DNA of 6,277 nucleotides from Rhodospirillaceae bacterium (GCA_002691085.1 NZGX01000087.1:7366-13642), one strand, 5' to 3'. Shown: positions 1 through 6,165, numbered from the stretch's first letter. Notes: a model not told the origin generated them from the letters alone. Numbers and translations: made by a program.

Positions 1-1019
1 AGACCATCAAGAGATAGGAAAAGGGATTCTGAATCATTTTGATCACTTGATATAGAGTAATTTGTGTTTTCTCGATCAGATATTAAATTAGAATAGACAA
101 ACAAAGTCGTTAATTTAGAAGATTTATTAAAATTATATGATATGTCTCCACTCACTTCCCACTTTGTATCCTCTCCATCAAGATTATCTAAAAAATTCCC
201 TGATGATAAAAATCCATTTGTTGAGTTAGAAAATAATCCTGTTCTATACTGTTGGTTTATTGGTAAATAATCCATAAGGCCGTTTATGGATACATTCCCT
301 CTAGCAGTTTCATATGATAAGGAACCTCTTCCAACAAACTGCATCTGTTTCTGTCGTTGCCCCTCTTCCTCCCTTGATAAGGTTCGTCCTTGGGGGGAAA
401 CAAAAATATCAACTATATCAACAGGAGAAACCCATGGCCTCATCATAAATGACCCAGAAAAAGAGACACCTCTCAGATCACCGCTATAAGATAAATTTGT
501 CATTGGCCTTTTTTGTCCATTATTCCAGGCAAGTATCCCGGCCTCAAGAACCCCACTTCCTCGACCTGCTTCATCATTTAAGACAACATTAATAACTCTT
601 GAACCAACATCGGTATCAAGCTCTCTAACATTTCCAGTAATCAGTTCAATTCTTTTTACAGATTTAGCAGGCAGGTTTGTCAAAAAAGAGGAGCTGGAGA
701 CTTGTTTCCCCGTTAAACGCTTCCCGTTTATTAAAACCTGGTCTGTATTTGACCTCAAACCACGCCTTTCTTCATCTTGGTTAAAACCAAAATTCTGCAT
801 TAAACCTTCAGTTCCAGGGATTCTTTTAAGCATATCCTCAGCACTGACTGGGTTATAGGGCTTAAAATATTCTGAATCGTATACAGTGATACTACCAGTA
901 TTATTCTCACCCGAAGAGGAGACTTCTTGGCCATATATATAATTTGAACAAAATATAAAAAAAGAAGCAATTACAAAAAAAAATAAAAAGTATTTAAATT
1001 TAAATATATTTATCTGCAC
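1..1019 (-). CDS. TonB-dependent-receptor-like outer-membrane protein, N-terminal part (cut by window edge)
   Basis: I translated the minus strand from GTG at 1019 and it stays open for 339 codons to the left edge, so the 3' part lies outside the window. A codon-adjacent in-frame TAA (1020-1022) makes this GTG the earliest start. A TAAGG ribosome site sits 7 nt upstream. Residues 1-30 are a hydrophobic, Phe-rich signal peptide, with likely cleavage at YIYG/QEV. A TonB-box-like GSITVYD follows near residue 43. A plug domain then spans about 50-155, with SAEDMLKRIPG, RGLRSNTDQVLINGKR and IELITGNV. The start of a beta-barrel follows. It is a paralogue of the neighbouring gene at 1141-3309, matching it along its whole visible length, most strongly in the plug. 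By family it should be an outer-membrane transporter or receptor energised by TonB; the ligand cannot be read from the sequence. No frameshift or internal stop was found, so it looks functional. Confidence 0.85.
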   Translation of the reverse strand, partial: MQINIFKFKYFLFFFVIASFFIFCSNYIYGQEVSSSGENNTGSITVYDSEYFKPYNPVSAEDMLKRIPGTEGLMQNFGFNQDEERRGLRSNTDQVLINGKRLTGKQVSSSSFLTNLPAKSVKRIELITGNVRELDTDVGSRVINVVLNDEAGRGSGVLEAGILAWNNGQKRPMTNLSYSGDLRGVSFSGSFMMRPWVSPVDIVDIFVSPQGRTLSREEEGQRQKQMQFVGRGSLSYETARGNVSINGLMDYLPINQQYRTGLFSNSTNGFLSSGNFLDNLDGEDTKWEVSGDISYNFNKSSKLTTLFVYSNLISDRENTNYSISSDQNDSESLFLSLDG

Positions 1020-1026
1020 TTAATTG

Positions 1027-1031
1027 CCTTA
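1027..1031 (-). promoter_or_regulatory. Ribosome binding site deciding the GTG start of the partial receptor
   Basis: On the minus strand TAAGG lies exactly 7 nt before GTGCAG. The paralogue at 3309 has the same TAAGG, the same 7-nt spacing and the same GTGCAG beginning, in otherwise diverged leaders. This supports GTG as the true start in both genes. Confidence 0.7.
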
Positions 1032-1080
1032 TAAGAAATCTTGAAAATGTATTGCTATAAACGAATAAAGAATTAAAAAA

Positions 1081-1099
1081 TATATACACCTTTACGATA
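1081..1099 (-). promoter_or_regulatory. Putative promoter/operator motif of the partial receptor (TATCGTAAAGG + TATATA)
   Basis: The minus strand reads TATCGTAAAGGTG followed by TATATAT, about 62 nt upstream of the GTG start. A nearly identical block precedes the paralogue at 3381-3398. The TATATAT part could be a -10 element and the TATCGTAAWGG part a regulator site or unusual upstream promoter element. No good -35 is visible at 17 nt. The conservation is seen in the sequence; the role is inferred. Confidence 0.45.
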
Positions 1100-1140
1100 T
1101 AATAATCATCAAATTTATTGCGTGAAGATGTAATACTTTA

Positions 1141-3309
1141 CTAAAAAGTAGACCTTAGTCGAAAGCCATAGAAATAGAGTCTTTTAAATTCCCTGAACTG
1201 AATTTCTGAAACTTGTCCAGAGAGCTGAGATGGAGAAAAAATTTTCCTCTCTCGAGATGTAGTTTGCTCTAAAGCATTTGCCCAATAAAGACTTAAATCT
1301 AGCCTATCAATGATTTTTTTTCTTAAATAAAGCCTTAAACCTGAACTAAAAGATTTATCATCAAATTCATTAAAGTCGCTCTCAATTTTTGGTCCTATTT
1401 TCGCAAAATCAAATCCATACCTAAGCCCTAAAAATTTAATATCATGGCTACCTTCAATTCTAAATTCATATTTTGGTTGGTTGCCAAATCTTCTTTTAAT
1501 ATCTGTAAATGGATCTGTAACGCTAGATTTTCTGATAAGTGCAGAACCACTTAGGAGTGCATCTAATTTAGTAAATTTTCCAAAACGAATACTTGCTTCA
1601 AGCTCCATACCATAATCGTAACCTGTTCCAAGATTGCCGGGTTGCGAGTCATCTATTCCAAGTGGGGTTAAGTCCTCAACATCATTAACAATTCTATAAA
1701 ATGCTCTCCCGTTAAGGACACCAGAACCATCTTTGAGCCTATACTCAGTTCCTAATTCAAAATTCCAATCTTTTTCAGGAACAAGTTCAGGGTTTCCTGC
1801 AAGTATCTCATCATCTTCACGGTTAACGGTTGCTATGAAATCATCGAAATCCAATTGTCCAACACTACGTATTAGTGAAAAATAAACTTGTGAACTTTCA
1901 TTTGGATCATAGAAAATATTAAACCTGGGCTTAAAGTACTTAAGTGTTCTAGATGAACTAACATCACTCCCAACTTGATCGAGTGAAGAAAATTCACCGG
2001 CAAGTTCAGTTTCAATCTCAATTTTTTTAAATGGTTTCCAGCTATGAGAAGTGAAAATCTCTATTCTATCTTCAGTAATTTTCTGATCGCTATTAATGAT
2101 AGGAATATTAACTTGAATATCATTAACAAGATCATAAAATTCTATTCTCTTATCAAGAGTATTAATGGCTCCCTCAACACCAATCTCAAACTGGTTATTC
2201 TCATTAAAATTAAAATCTAAGGTTGCTCTTATTATCTTTTCTGTTTCACTCTTGTCTCTATTATCTCCACCGAGTTGTTCAAGGTTATTTAAAGGAACAA
2301 GCAATGAGTCAGTATTTGTAAAGCCTAAAGGTAAATTATAATTGGTGTTATTTCTGTTATTTTCTGCATTTGAGTAAACAAATAAGGTAACAAGCTTAGT
2401 TTTTTTATTAAACCTGTATGTAATATCACCACTAATTTCCCATTTTGTATTATCACCATCAAGATTATCCAAAAAATTTTCTGATGAAATAATAAAATCA
2501 TTTGTTGGGTCTGAAAAAAAATTCGATATATATTGTTTATTAACTGGTAAATGGTCTATGAGACCATTTATAGAGACATTACCAACGGCTGTATCGTAAC
2601 TTAGAGAGCCTCTTGCTATATGAATGACTTGTTTAGAACGTTGCGTTTCAAATTCTCTTGATAACTCGTCCATTTGAGGGTTTGTAAACACATCTTTGAT
2701 ATCTACAGAACCTGACCAAGGTCTCAGTTGAAAAGATGTAGCGTAAGATATACCCTTTAAATCTCCACTATAAGAAATATTTGTTGCAAACTGTTTTGGA
2801 CCCTTGTGTGAAGCAGAGATGCCCGCTTCAACAACTCCGCTACCTGTCGAAGCGTCTTCATTCAAAATTACGTTAATAACGCGAGACCCAACATTAGTAT
2901 CAAGCTCTTTGACGTTACCAGTAATTAATTCAATCCTCTTTACAGATTTTGCAGGAAGATTTGCTAAAAATACTGAGCTACTAACTTGTTTCCCTGTTAA
3001 ACGCTTTCCATTAATTAAAATTTGATCCGTGTTGGACCTTAAGCCTCTCTTATCATTCTGATTAAATCCATAAGTGTTTAGTAATCCTTCAGTCCCTGGT
3101 ATTCTCCTAAGCATATCTTCTGCACTCATTGGCCTGTAAGGCTTAAAATATTCAGGGTCATAAACAATTATAGAACCAGCATCATTGGAATTATCTTGCC
3201 TAACTTCTTGAGCTAAAATATCAATTGAAAAAAATAGGACACAGAAAAATATAATTAAATTATTAAAAATTAAGACCTGATGTTCTTTTGAAAAAAATAA
3301 GTTCTGCAC
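1141..3309 (-). CDS. TonB-dependent-receptor-like outer-membrane protein (complete, 722 aa)
   Basis: The start is GTG at 3309, chosen because TAAGG lies 7 nt upstream and an in-frame TAA (3319-3321) excludes anything longer. Residues 1-33 form a signal peptide with likely cleavage at DILA/QEV. GSIIVYD (45-51) resembles a TonB box. The plug domain covers about 52-155, with SAEDMLRRIPGTEG (62-75), RGLRSNTDQILINGKRL (88-104) and IELITGNVKELDT (127-139). The remainder to 722 is beta-rich with alternating aromatics, as in a 22-strand barrel, and the chain ends in Phe (RLRSTF), the usual outer-membrane assembly signal. Length fits compact TonB-dependent receptors without an N-terminal signalling extension. 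By family it binds and imports a ligand through the outer membrane using TonB/ExbBD; the substrate is unknown. It is transcribed with the partial paralogue downstream, 121 nt away, which has its own leader. The dienelactone hydrolase lies upstream on the same strand. Confidence 0.88.
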   Translation of the reverse strand: MQNLFFSKEHQVLIFNNLIIFFCVLFFSIDILAQEVRQDNSNDAGSIIVYDPEYFKPYRPMSAEDMLRRIPGTEGLLNTYGFNQNDKRGLRSNTDQILINGKRLTGKQVSSSVFLANLPAKSVKRIELITGNVKELDTNVGSRVINVILNEDASTGSGVVEAGISASHKGPKQFATNISYSGDLKGISYATSFQLRPWSGSVDIKDVFTNPQMDELSREFETQRSKQVIHIARGSLSYDTAVGNVSINGLIDHLPVNKQYISNFFSDPTNDFIISSENFLDNLDGDNTKWEISGDITYRFNKKTKLVTLFVYSNAENNRNNTNYNLPLGFTNTDSLLVPLNNLEQLGGDNRDKSETEKIIRATLDFNFNENNQFEIGVEGAINTLDKRIEFYDLVNDIQVNIPIINSDQKITEDRIEIFTSHSWKPFKKIEIETELAGEFSSLDQVGSDVSSSRTLKYFKPRFNIFYDPNESSQVYFSLIRSVGQLDFDDFIATVNREDDEILAGNPELVPEKDWNFELGTEYRLKDGSGVLNGRAFYRIVNDVEDLTPLGIDDSQPGNLGTGYDYGMELEASIRFGKFTKLDALLSGSALIRKSSVTDPFTDIKRRFGNQPKYEFRIEGSHDIKFLGLRYGFDFAKIGPKIESDFNEFDDKSFSSGLRLYLRKKIIDRLDLSLYWANALEQTTSRERKIFSPSQLSGQVSEIQFREFKRLYFYGFRLRSTF
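2286..3309 (-). repeat. Diverged tandem duplication: copy matching 1-1019
   Basis: Residues 1-341 of the complete receptor align with all 339 visible residues of the partial receptor, with only small gaps. Long stretches around the plug are nearly identical, for example LINGKRLTGKQVSSS and LPAKSVKRIELITGN. Signal peptides and loops differ more. Matches extend into the leaders (ribosome site and TATCGTAA motif), so the ancestral duplication included the promoter. The end of the duplication lies beyond the left edge. Confidence 0.8.
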
Positions 3310-3316
3310 TTTGTTA

Positions 3317-3321
3317 CCTTA
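3317..3321 (-). promoter_or_regulatory. Ribosome binding site deciding the GTG start of the complete receptor
   Basis: On the minus strand TAAGG is followed by 7 nt and then GTGCAG. Sequence and spacing match those before the paralogue at 1019. The first two bases of this TAAGG also belong to an in-frame stop, so no longer reading is possible. Confidence 0.7.
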
Positions 3322-3380
3322 GAAATAATAAAATTAACGACTCATTTGGTAAAAAAGTTACATCGTTAAAATTGGATTAA

Positions 3381-3398
3381 ATATATACCATTACGATA
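3381..3398 (-). promoter_or_regulatory. Putative promoter/operator motif of the complete receptor (TATCGTAATGG + TATATAT)
   Basis: The minus strand reads TATCGTAATGG followed by TATATAT, about 71 nt before the GTG start. It matches the block at 1081-1099 upstream of the paralogue at all but one or two positions plus a small gap. Between this motif and the ribosome site the two leaders have diverged, so the conserved block is likely under selection as a promoter or binding site. Its regulator is unknown. Confidence 0.45.
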
Positions 3399-3468
3399 AA
3401 TTCACTTATTATTTATACGTAAATGTTCGTTAATTGGACTTTTTAAATAAAGGGTTTATCTAAATATT

Positions 3469-4218
3469 CTATACAAGCGATTTTTTAAAGATTGTTGAAA
3501 ACGTATCCCATGCCACCCGTGCTTGAGAAGCATGAAAAACTGGAGTGTCTGAAACACACCAACCATGTCTTGCATCTTCATAAACCTTTATATTTGCATT
3601 TAGTCCTGCATCATTAAAAGTCTCACGAAGCGTATCCTTAACATGAGGTTCTTTTTCATCATCATCGCATGCAATAGCAATATGAAAATTAGATTTCATT
3701 TTGGGAATTAGATGATGCGGACTCTTTGGGCCATCAATCACCAAACCTCCTCCGTGAAAAGAACACCCAGCCCCAAAACGTTCGGGTAAAGCTGACACTG
3801 TCCTCATCATCATAAAACCACCCATACAATAACCATTCACACCCATTTTTTTTGAGGGATTAACATGTTTTTGTTCATCAAGATATTTTACAAAATTGAT
3901 TGTATCATTTTCAATTCCCCCCTCTTCATATAGTGTTTTCATCATTTCAATCCCCTTAGACTTATGATCAGGGTTTTTGAAATCAAAATCTTTTTCTGGG
4001 GTTGGTAATCTTGATAAACGATAAAAAGGATTTGGTATAAGAACAGAATAGCCTTGAGATGCAAGCTTTTTTCCCATTTCCCTAAATGCTGGACGCAAGC
4101 CACCAATATCAGTCCATATGATAACCGCTGGATACTCACCCTTTACAGGATGGCTTAATGAAGCTTCACAGACGCCATCATTTGTTTCAATCTCAACATC
4201 TTTTTCTAAAACATCCAT
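3469..4218 (-). CDS. Dienelactone hydrolase family protein (alpha/beta hydrolase, 249 aa)
   Basis: A cytoplasmic alpha/beta hydrolase of the dienelactone hydrolase (DLH/ClcD-like) family with no signal peptide. The nucleophile is Cys131 in the elbow GYCMGG. The acid is probably one of Asp185-187 (ACDDDE), and the base is His218 in ARHGWC. In characterised dienelactone hydrolases a Glu in the first loop controls the Cys; here the equivalent WTDIGG (35-40) carries Asp37. GLRPAFREMG (40-49) and NPFYR (63-67) mark a subgroup common in proteobacterial genomes whose substrates are mostly untested. Length is normal for the family. ATG at 4218 is the only credible start: an in-frame TAG lies seven codons upstream and the next Met is residue 48. 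Purine-rich AGGA sequences lie 1 and 13 nt upstream, neither ideally spaced. The gene is divergent from umuD and co-directional with the receptor genes; a role in processing an imported ester or lactone is only a guess. Confidence 0.85.
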   Translation of the reverse strand: MDVLEKDVEIETNDGVCEASLSHPVKGEYPAVIIWTDIGGLRPAFREMGKKLASQGYSVLIPNPFYRLSRLPTPEKDFDFKNPDHKSKGIEMMKTLYEEGGIENDTINFVKYLDEQKHVNPSKKMGVNGYCMGGFMMMRTVSALPERFGAGCSFHGGGLVIDGPKSPHHLIPKMKSNFHIAIACDDDEKEPHVKDTLRETFNDAGLNANIKVYEDARHGWCVSDTPVFHASQARVAWDTFSTIFKKSLV

Positions 4219-4264
4219 GTCCTTACTCGCTTCCTACTTTTTAGATAATAATTAACTTCAATGT

Positions 4265-4293
4265 TTAATGATTAGTTTATTTTCTTTTGTCAA
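4265..4293 (-). promoter_or_regulatory. Possible sigma-70 promoter of the dienelactone hydrolase gene
   Basis: The minus strand has a perfect TTGACA (4293-4288), a 17-nt spacer and then CATTAA (4270-4265), a poor -10 matching about three of six consensus bases. It would start transcription near 4258, leaving a leader of about 40 nt before ATG at 4218. The -35 is convincing and the -10 is weak, so this is tentative. Confidence 0.35.
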
Positions 4294-4343
4294 TTTCTTA
4301 CTGATCAAATCCCTATAATTCTCTTAAAAACTATGAATCTTTA

Positions 4344-4372
4344 TTGAAATCAACAAGTGTTCTTGCTATGTT
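4344..4372 (+). promoter_or_regulatory. umuDC promoter, predicted to give a leaderless mRNA
   Basis: TTGAAA (4344-4349), a 17-nt spacer and TATGTT (4367-4372), with TGC immediately before the -10 (extended -10). Starting about 7 nt after the -10 puts the first transcribed base at or next to the A of the umuD ATG (4379). There is no Shine-Dalgarno sequence before that ATG, which fits leaderless translation. The SOS box overlaps the -10, so bound LexA would block RNA polymerase. Confidence 0.6.
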
Positions 4373-4373
4373 C
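4359..4373 (+). promoter_or_regulatory. LexA operator (SOS box), GTTC-N7-GTTC
   Basis: GTTC at 4359-4362, seven bases, GTTC at 4370-4373. This is an exact match to the direct-repeat LexA box known from Alphaproteobacteria. It covers the -10 region of the umuDC promoter and ends 5 nt before the umuD start codon. The position and the identity of the downstream genes, classic SOS targets, make the call strong, and it is also the main taxonomic clue in the window. Confidence 0.85.
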
Positions 4374-4378
4374 TTTTT

Positions 4379-4768
4379 ATGAATATGACGATAATTAACC
4401 TCGGCCAAATAACGGCTGGTTTTCCAAGCCCTGCTGCAGACCACGAACACAACCGATTGGATCTGTTACAAAAGCTTGTCAAAAAACCGGCAAGTACATT
4501 TGTTTTTGAAGTACAAGGCGTTTCCATGATTCAAGCTGGTATTATGCCTGGTGCTTGGTTAGTTGTAGATCGCTCTATCACTCCCAGAAATGGTCACACA
4601 GTTGTTGCCGTGGTTAATTCTGAATTCACAGTCAAACGGTTTGGTTATCAAGATGGTCACCCTGCTCTTTTCTCTGCTAATAAAAAGTATGCTCCTATTC
4701 TCTTCAAGGAATTTGATGAGTTAGAAATTTGGGGTGTCGCAACGTATTGCATCAATCCGCTTGTATAA
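4379..4768 (+). CDS. umuD: UmuD, self-cleaving subunit of DNA polymerase V (S24 peptidase family)
   Basis: A 129-residue UmuD. RecA-stimulated autocleavage should occur at Ala13-Gly14 in ITAGFPSPAAD, giving UmuD', which joins UmuC as the mutagenic polymerase V. The catalytic dyad is Ser49 (GVSM) and Lys86 (FTVKRF). The 37-residue interval equals that of E. coli Ser60-Lys97. No DNA-binding domain is present, so it is not LexA. The arm before the cleavage site is only 13 residues, against 24 in E. coli. The start is ATG 4379, with ATG 4385 two codons later as an alternative. Upstream in-frame codons up to the TGA at 4334 contain no usual start. The gene is under an overlapping SOS box with no visible ribosome site. 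Its TAA is followed by one base and then the umuC ATG, indicating a coupled operon. Confidence 0.93.
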   Translation: MNMTIINLGQITAGFPSPAADHEHNRLDLLQKLVKKPASTFVFEVQGVSMIQAGIMPGAWLVVDRSITPRNGHTVVAVVNSEFTVKRFGYQDGHPALFSANKKYAPILFKEFDELEIWGVATYCINPLV

Positions 4769-4769
4769 T

Positions 4770-6020
4770 ATGTTTGCTCTTGTTGACTGCAATAATTTCT
4801 ACGCTTCCTGTGAACGATTGTTCCGTCCAGACCTTAGAAATAAACCAATTGCTGTTTTATCAAATAACGATGGGTGTGCTATTGCCCGTTCTGAAGAAGC
4901 TAAGGCACTTGGTATCCCCATGGGTGCTCCCGCATTTAAAATTCGCCACCTCAAAGCACATGGCCTCATTACAATGTCCTGTAACTTCCCACTGTATGCG
5001 GATCTATCAAACCGAGTAATGCAAACTCTTAAAGATGAGAGTCCTGATGTTTCTGTCTATTCCATTGATGAAGCATTTATTAATCTCAAAAAAATTAAAG
5101 ACCCACTAAATTTTGCTCTAAGTATCAAAAAGATTGTTGAAAGAAATACAGGTATCTCTATTTCTATTGGGATTGGTCCTACCAAGACTCTCTCTAAAGC
5201 AGCCAATCGATATGCTAAAAAAAATAAAAATAAAACAAACCATGTCTATGTTGTTGATAAGAACTGTACACATCTTCTAAATACAATGGATACTCAAGAT
5301 ATCTGGGGAATTGCACAAGGGCTTGGGAAACGACTAGCACTATGCAATATTTTTACAGCAACTGATTTATCACTTATGGAACCTTACAAAGCACGAAAAC
5401 TAGGTGGTGTTGGACTCGAGCGCATTGTTAGAGAACTAAAAGGTATTTCCTGTTTATCCTTTGATGAAACACCATCGGGAACAAAATCTATTATGGTATC
5501 GCGTACTTTTGGTCGATTACAAACTAACTTTGAGGGACTTTCCCAATCTATTTCAATGTTCGCTGCACGTGTTTCTGAAAAAGCACGTTCAAAAAGAAGA
5601 GAGGGACAATACGTCACAATCTTTTTACGTACCAATAAACACCGCAAACAAGACAGGCAGTACCATGCATCCCTCAGCACCTCTCTGAAACATCCGTCTG
5701 CAGATACCCGAGACATAGGCCATGCAGCTCTTCATTTGCTCAAAAAAATATACAAGCCTGGATTTAACTATAGTAAAGCAGGCGTTCTTCTCACTGCGCT
5801 AACACCAAAAGAAGGAAGGCAATTCAACCTTCTTTCCCAACCCAGAATAAAGTCAGATGAACTGATGAATGCTATCGATAAGATTAATTTTATAAATGGA
5901 AAGGAAACAATACGCTTTGCTGCCTCTGGGGTTCATCGAAAATGGAAAATGAATCAGAATAATTTGAGCCCAGCTTACACGACTCGATGGTCTGATCTGC
6001 CTAAAGTATTGATAAAATAA
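4770..6020 (+). CDS. umuC: UmuC, Y-family translesion DNA polymerase (Pol V catalytic subunit)
   Basis: A 416-residue Y-family polymerase (E. coli UmuC has 422) that, with UmuD', copies past DNA lesions with low fidelity. The palm carries DCNNFYASCE at 6-15, with metal ligand Asp6 and steric-gate Tyr11, and SIDEAF at 98-103, with Asp100-Glu101 completing the active site. SNNDGCAIARSEEAK (31-45) is the UmuC nucleotide-binding signature. SIGIGPTKTLSKAANRYAK (132-150) lies at the palm end. The little-finger domain covers about 240-345. QFNLL (351-355) matches the beta-clamp-binding motif position (QLNLF in E. coli). The C-terminal block, with LSPAYTTRWSDLP (399-411), is the conserved UmuC tail. 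ATG 4770 is preferred over a GTG at 4734, since family homology begins at MFALVDCNNF; no ribosome site is seen, so translation is probably coupled to umuD, whose stop ends one base earlier. Confidence 0.96.
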   Translation: MFALVDCNNFYASCERLFRPDLRNKPIAVLSNNDGCAIARSEEAKALGIPMGAPAFKIRHLKAHGLITMSCNFPLYADLSNRVMQTLKDESPDVSVYSIDEAFINLKKIKDPLNFALSIKKIVERNTGISISIGIGPTKTLSKAANRYAKKNKNKTNHVYVVDKNCTHLLNTMDTQDIWGIAQGLGKRLALCNIFTATDLSLMEPYKARKLGGVGLERIVRELKGISCLSFDETPSGTKSIMVSRTFGRLQTNFEGLSQSISMFAARVSEKARSKRREGQYVTIFLRTNKHRKQDRQYHASLSTSLKHPSADTRDIGHAALHLLKKIYKPGFNYSKAGVLLTALTPKEGRQFNLLSQPRIKSDELMNAIDKINFINGKETIRFAASGVHRKWKMNQNNLSPAYTTRWSDLPKVLIK

Positions 6021-6021
6021 G

Positions 6022-6046
6022 TAAAAAATACGGTGACTATTTTTTA
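6022..6046 (+). terminator. A/T-only inverted repeat after umuC, possible weak bidirectional terminator
   Basis: TAAAAAATA (6022-6030), the 7-nt loop CGGTGAC, then TATTTTTTA (6038-6046): perfect 9-bp arms starting one base after the umuC stop. Either strand would give a hairpin with a run of U. The stem has no G-C pairs, so it would be weak; a role in ending umuC transcription is plausible but unproven. Confidence 0.35.
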
Positions 6047-6162
6047 TGAACCTAATATGGAAATTTATCGTAAAGAACTATATGAAAAAAATACCGTGGA
6101 TACTTAAATATTATTTCTGTGCATACATTCTCATAATCACAGTCGTTATTTTAATGCAATAG
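6046..6162 (+). CDS. Possible small membrane peptide (38 aa), unrecognised
   Basis: ATG at 6046 opens a 38-codon frame ending in TAG at 6160-6162. It has a Lys-rich N-terminal half (Lys at 6, 10, 14, 15, 21) and a hydrophobic C-terminal half, about residues 22-37 (YYFCAYILIITVVILM), like a single-pass membrane peptide. A second ATG at residue 13 would give a 26-residue MKKIPW version. No good ribosome site precedes either start, and the first ATG lies inside the inverted repeat after umuC. It fills the gap between umuC and the convergent nuclease gene almost exactly, ending 3 nt before the latter's stop. No family is recognised; in AT-rich DNA such a frame can occur by chance. Confidence 0.25.
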   Translation: MNLIWKFIVKNYMKKIPWILKYYFCAYILIITVVILMQ

Positions 6163-6165
6163 AAC

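Noticed and set aside
286..489. 67-codon plus-strand open frame
   Set aside because: It lies wholly antisense to the well-supported partial receptor and has no recognisable protein features.
1020..1140. Intrinsic terminator between the two receptor genes
   Set aside because: No G-C-containing hairpin with a U-run was found on the minus strand, so read-through from the complete receptor into the partial one is possible.
2804..3025. 73-codon plus-strand open frame
   Set aside because: Antisense to the conserved plug-coding region of the complete receptor; its openness follows from the codon pattern of that gene.
3426..3440. GTTC-N7-GGAC as a second SOS box between the hydrolase and receptor genes
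   Set aside because: The second half-site has two mismatches of four, and the position is downstream of the hydrolase and far from the receptor start. Chance similarity is likely.
4314..4319. Perfect TATAAT on the plus strand upstream of umuD as an alternative promoter
   Set aside because: No acceptable -35 at 16-18 nt; the nearest TTGTCA is 21 nt away. The TTGAAA-N17-TATGTT promoter under the SOS box fits much better. It remains a fallback if start-site data disagree.
4734..4769. GTG at 4734 as the umuC start, adding 12 residues
   Set aside because: UmuC homology begins exactly at MFALVDCNNF from ATG 4770. The extension overlaps the umuD end in another frame and has no ribosome site.
5384..5716. 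110-codon minus-strand open frame, and a 75-codon plus-strand frame inside umuC
   Set aside because: Both lie inside the umuC polymerase/little-finger coding region, which is intact. Neither has family motifs or a ribosome site.
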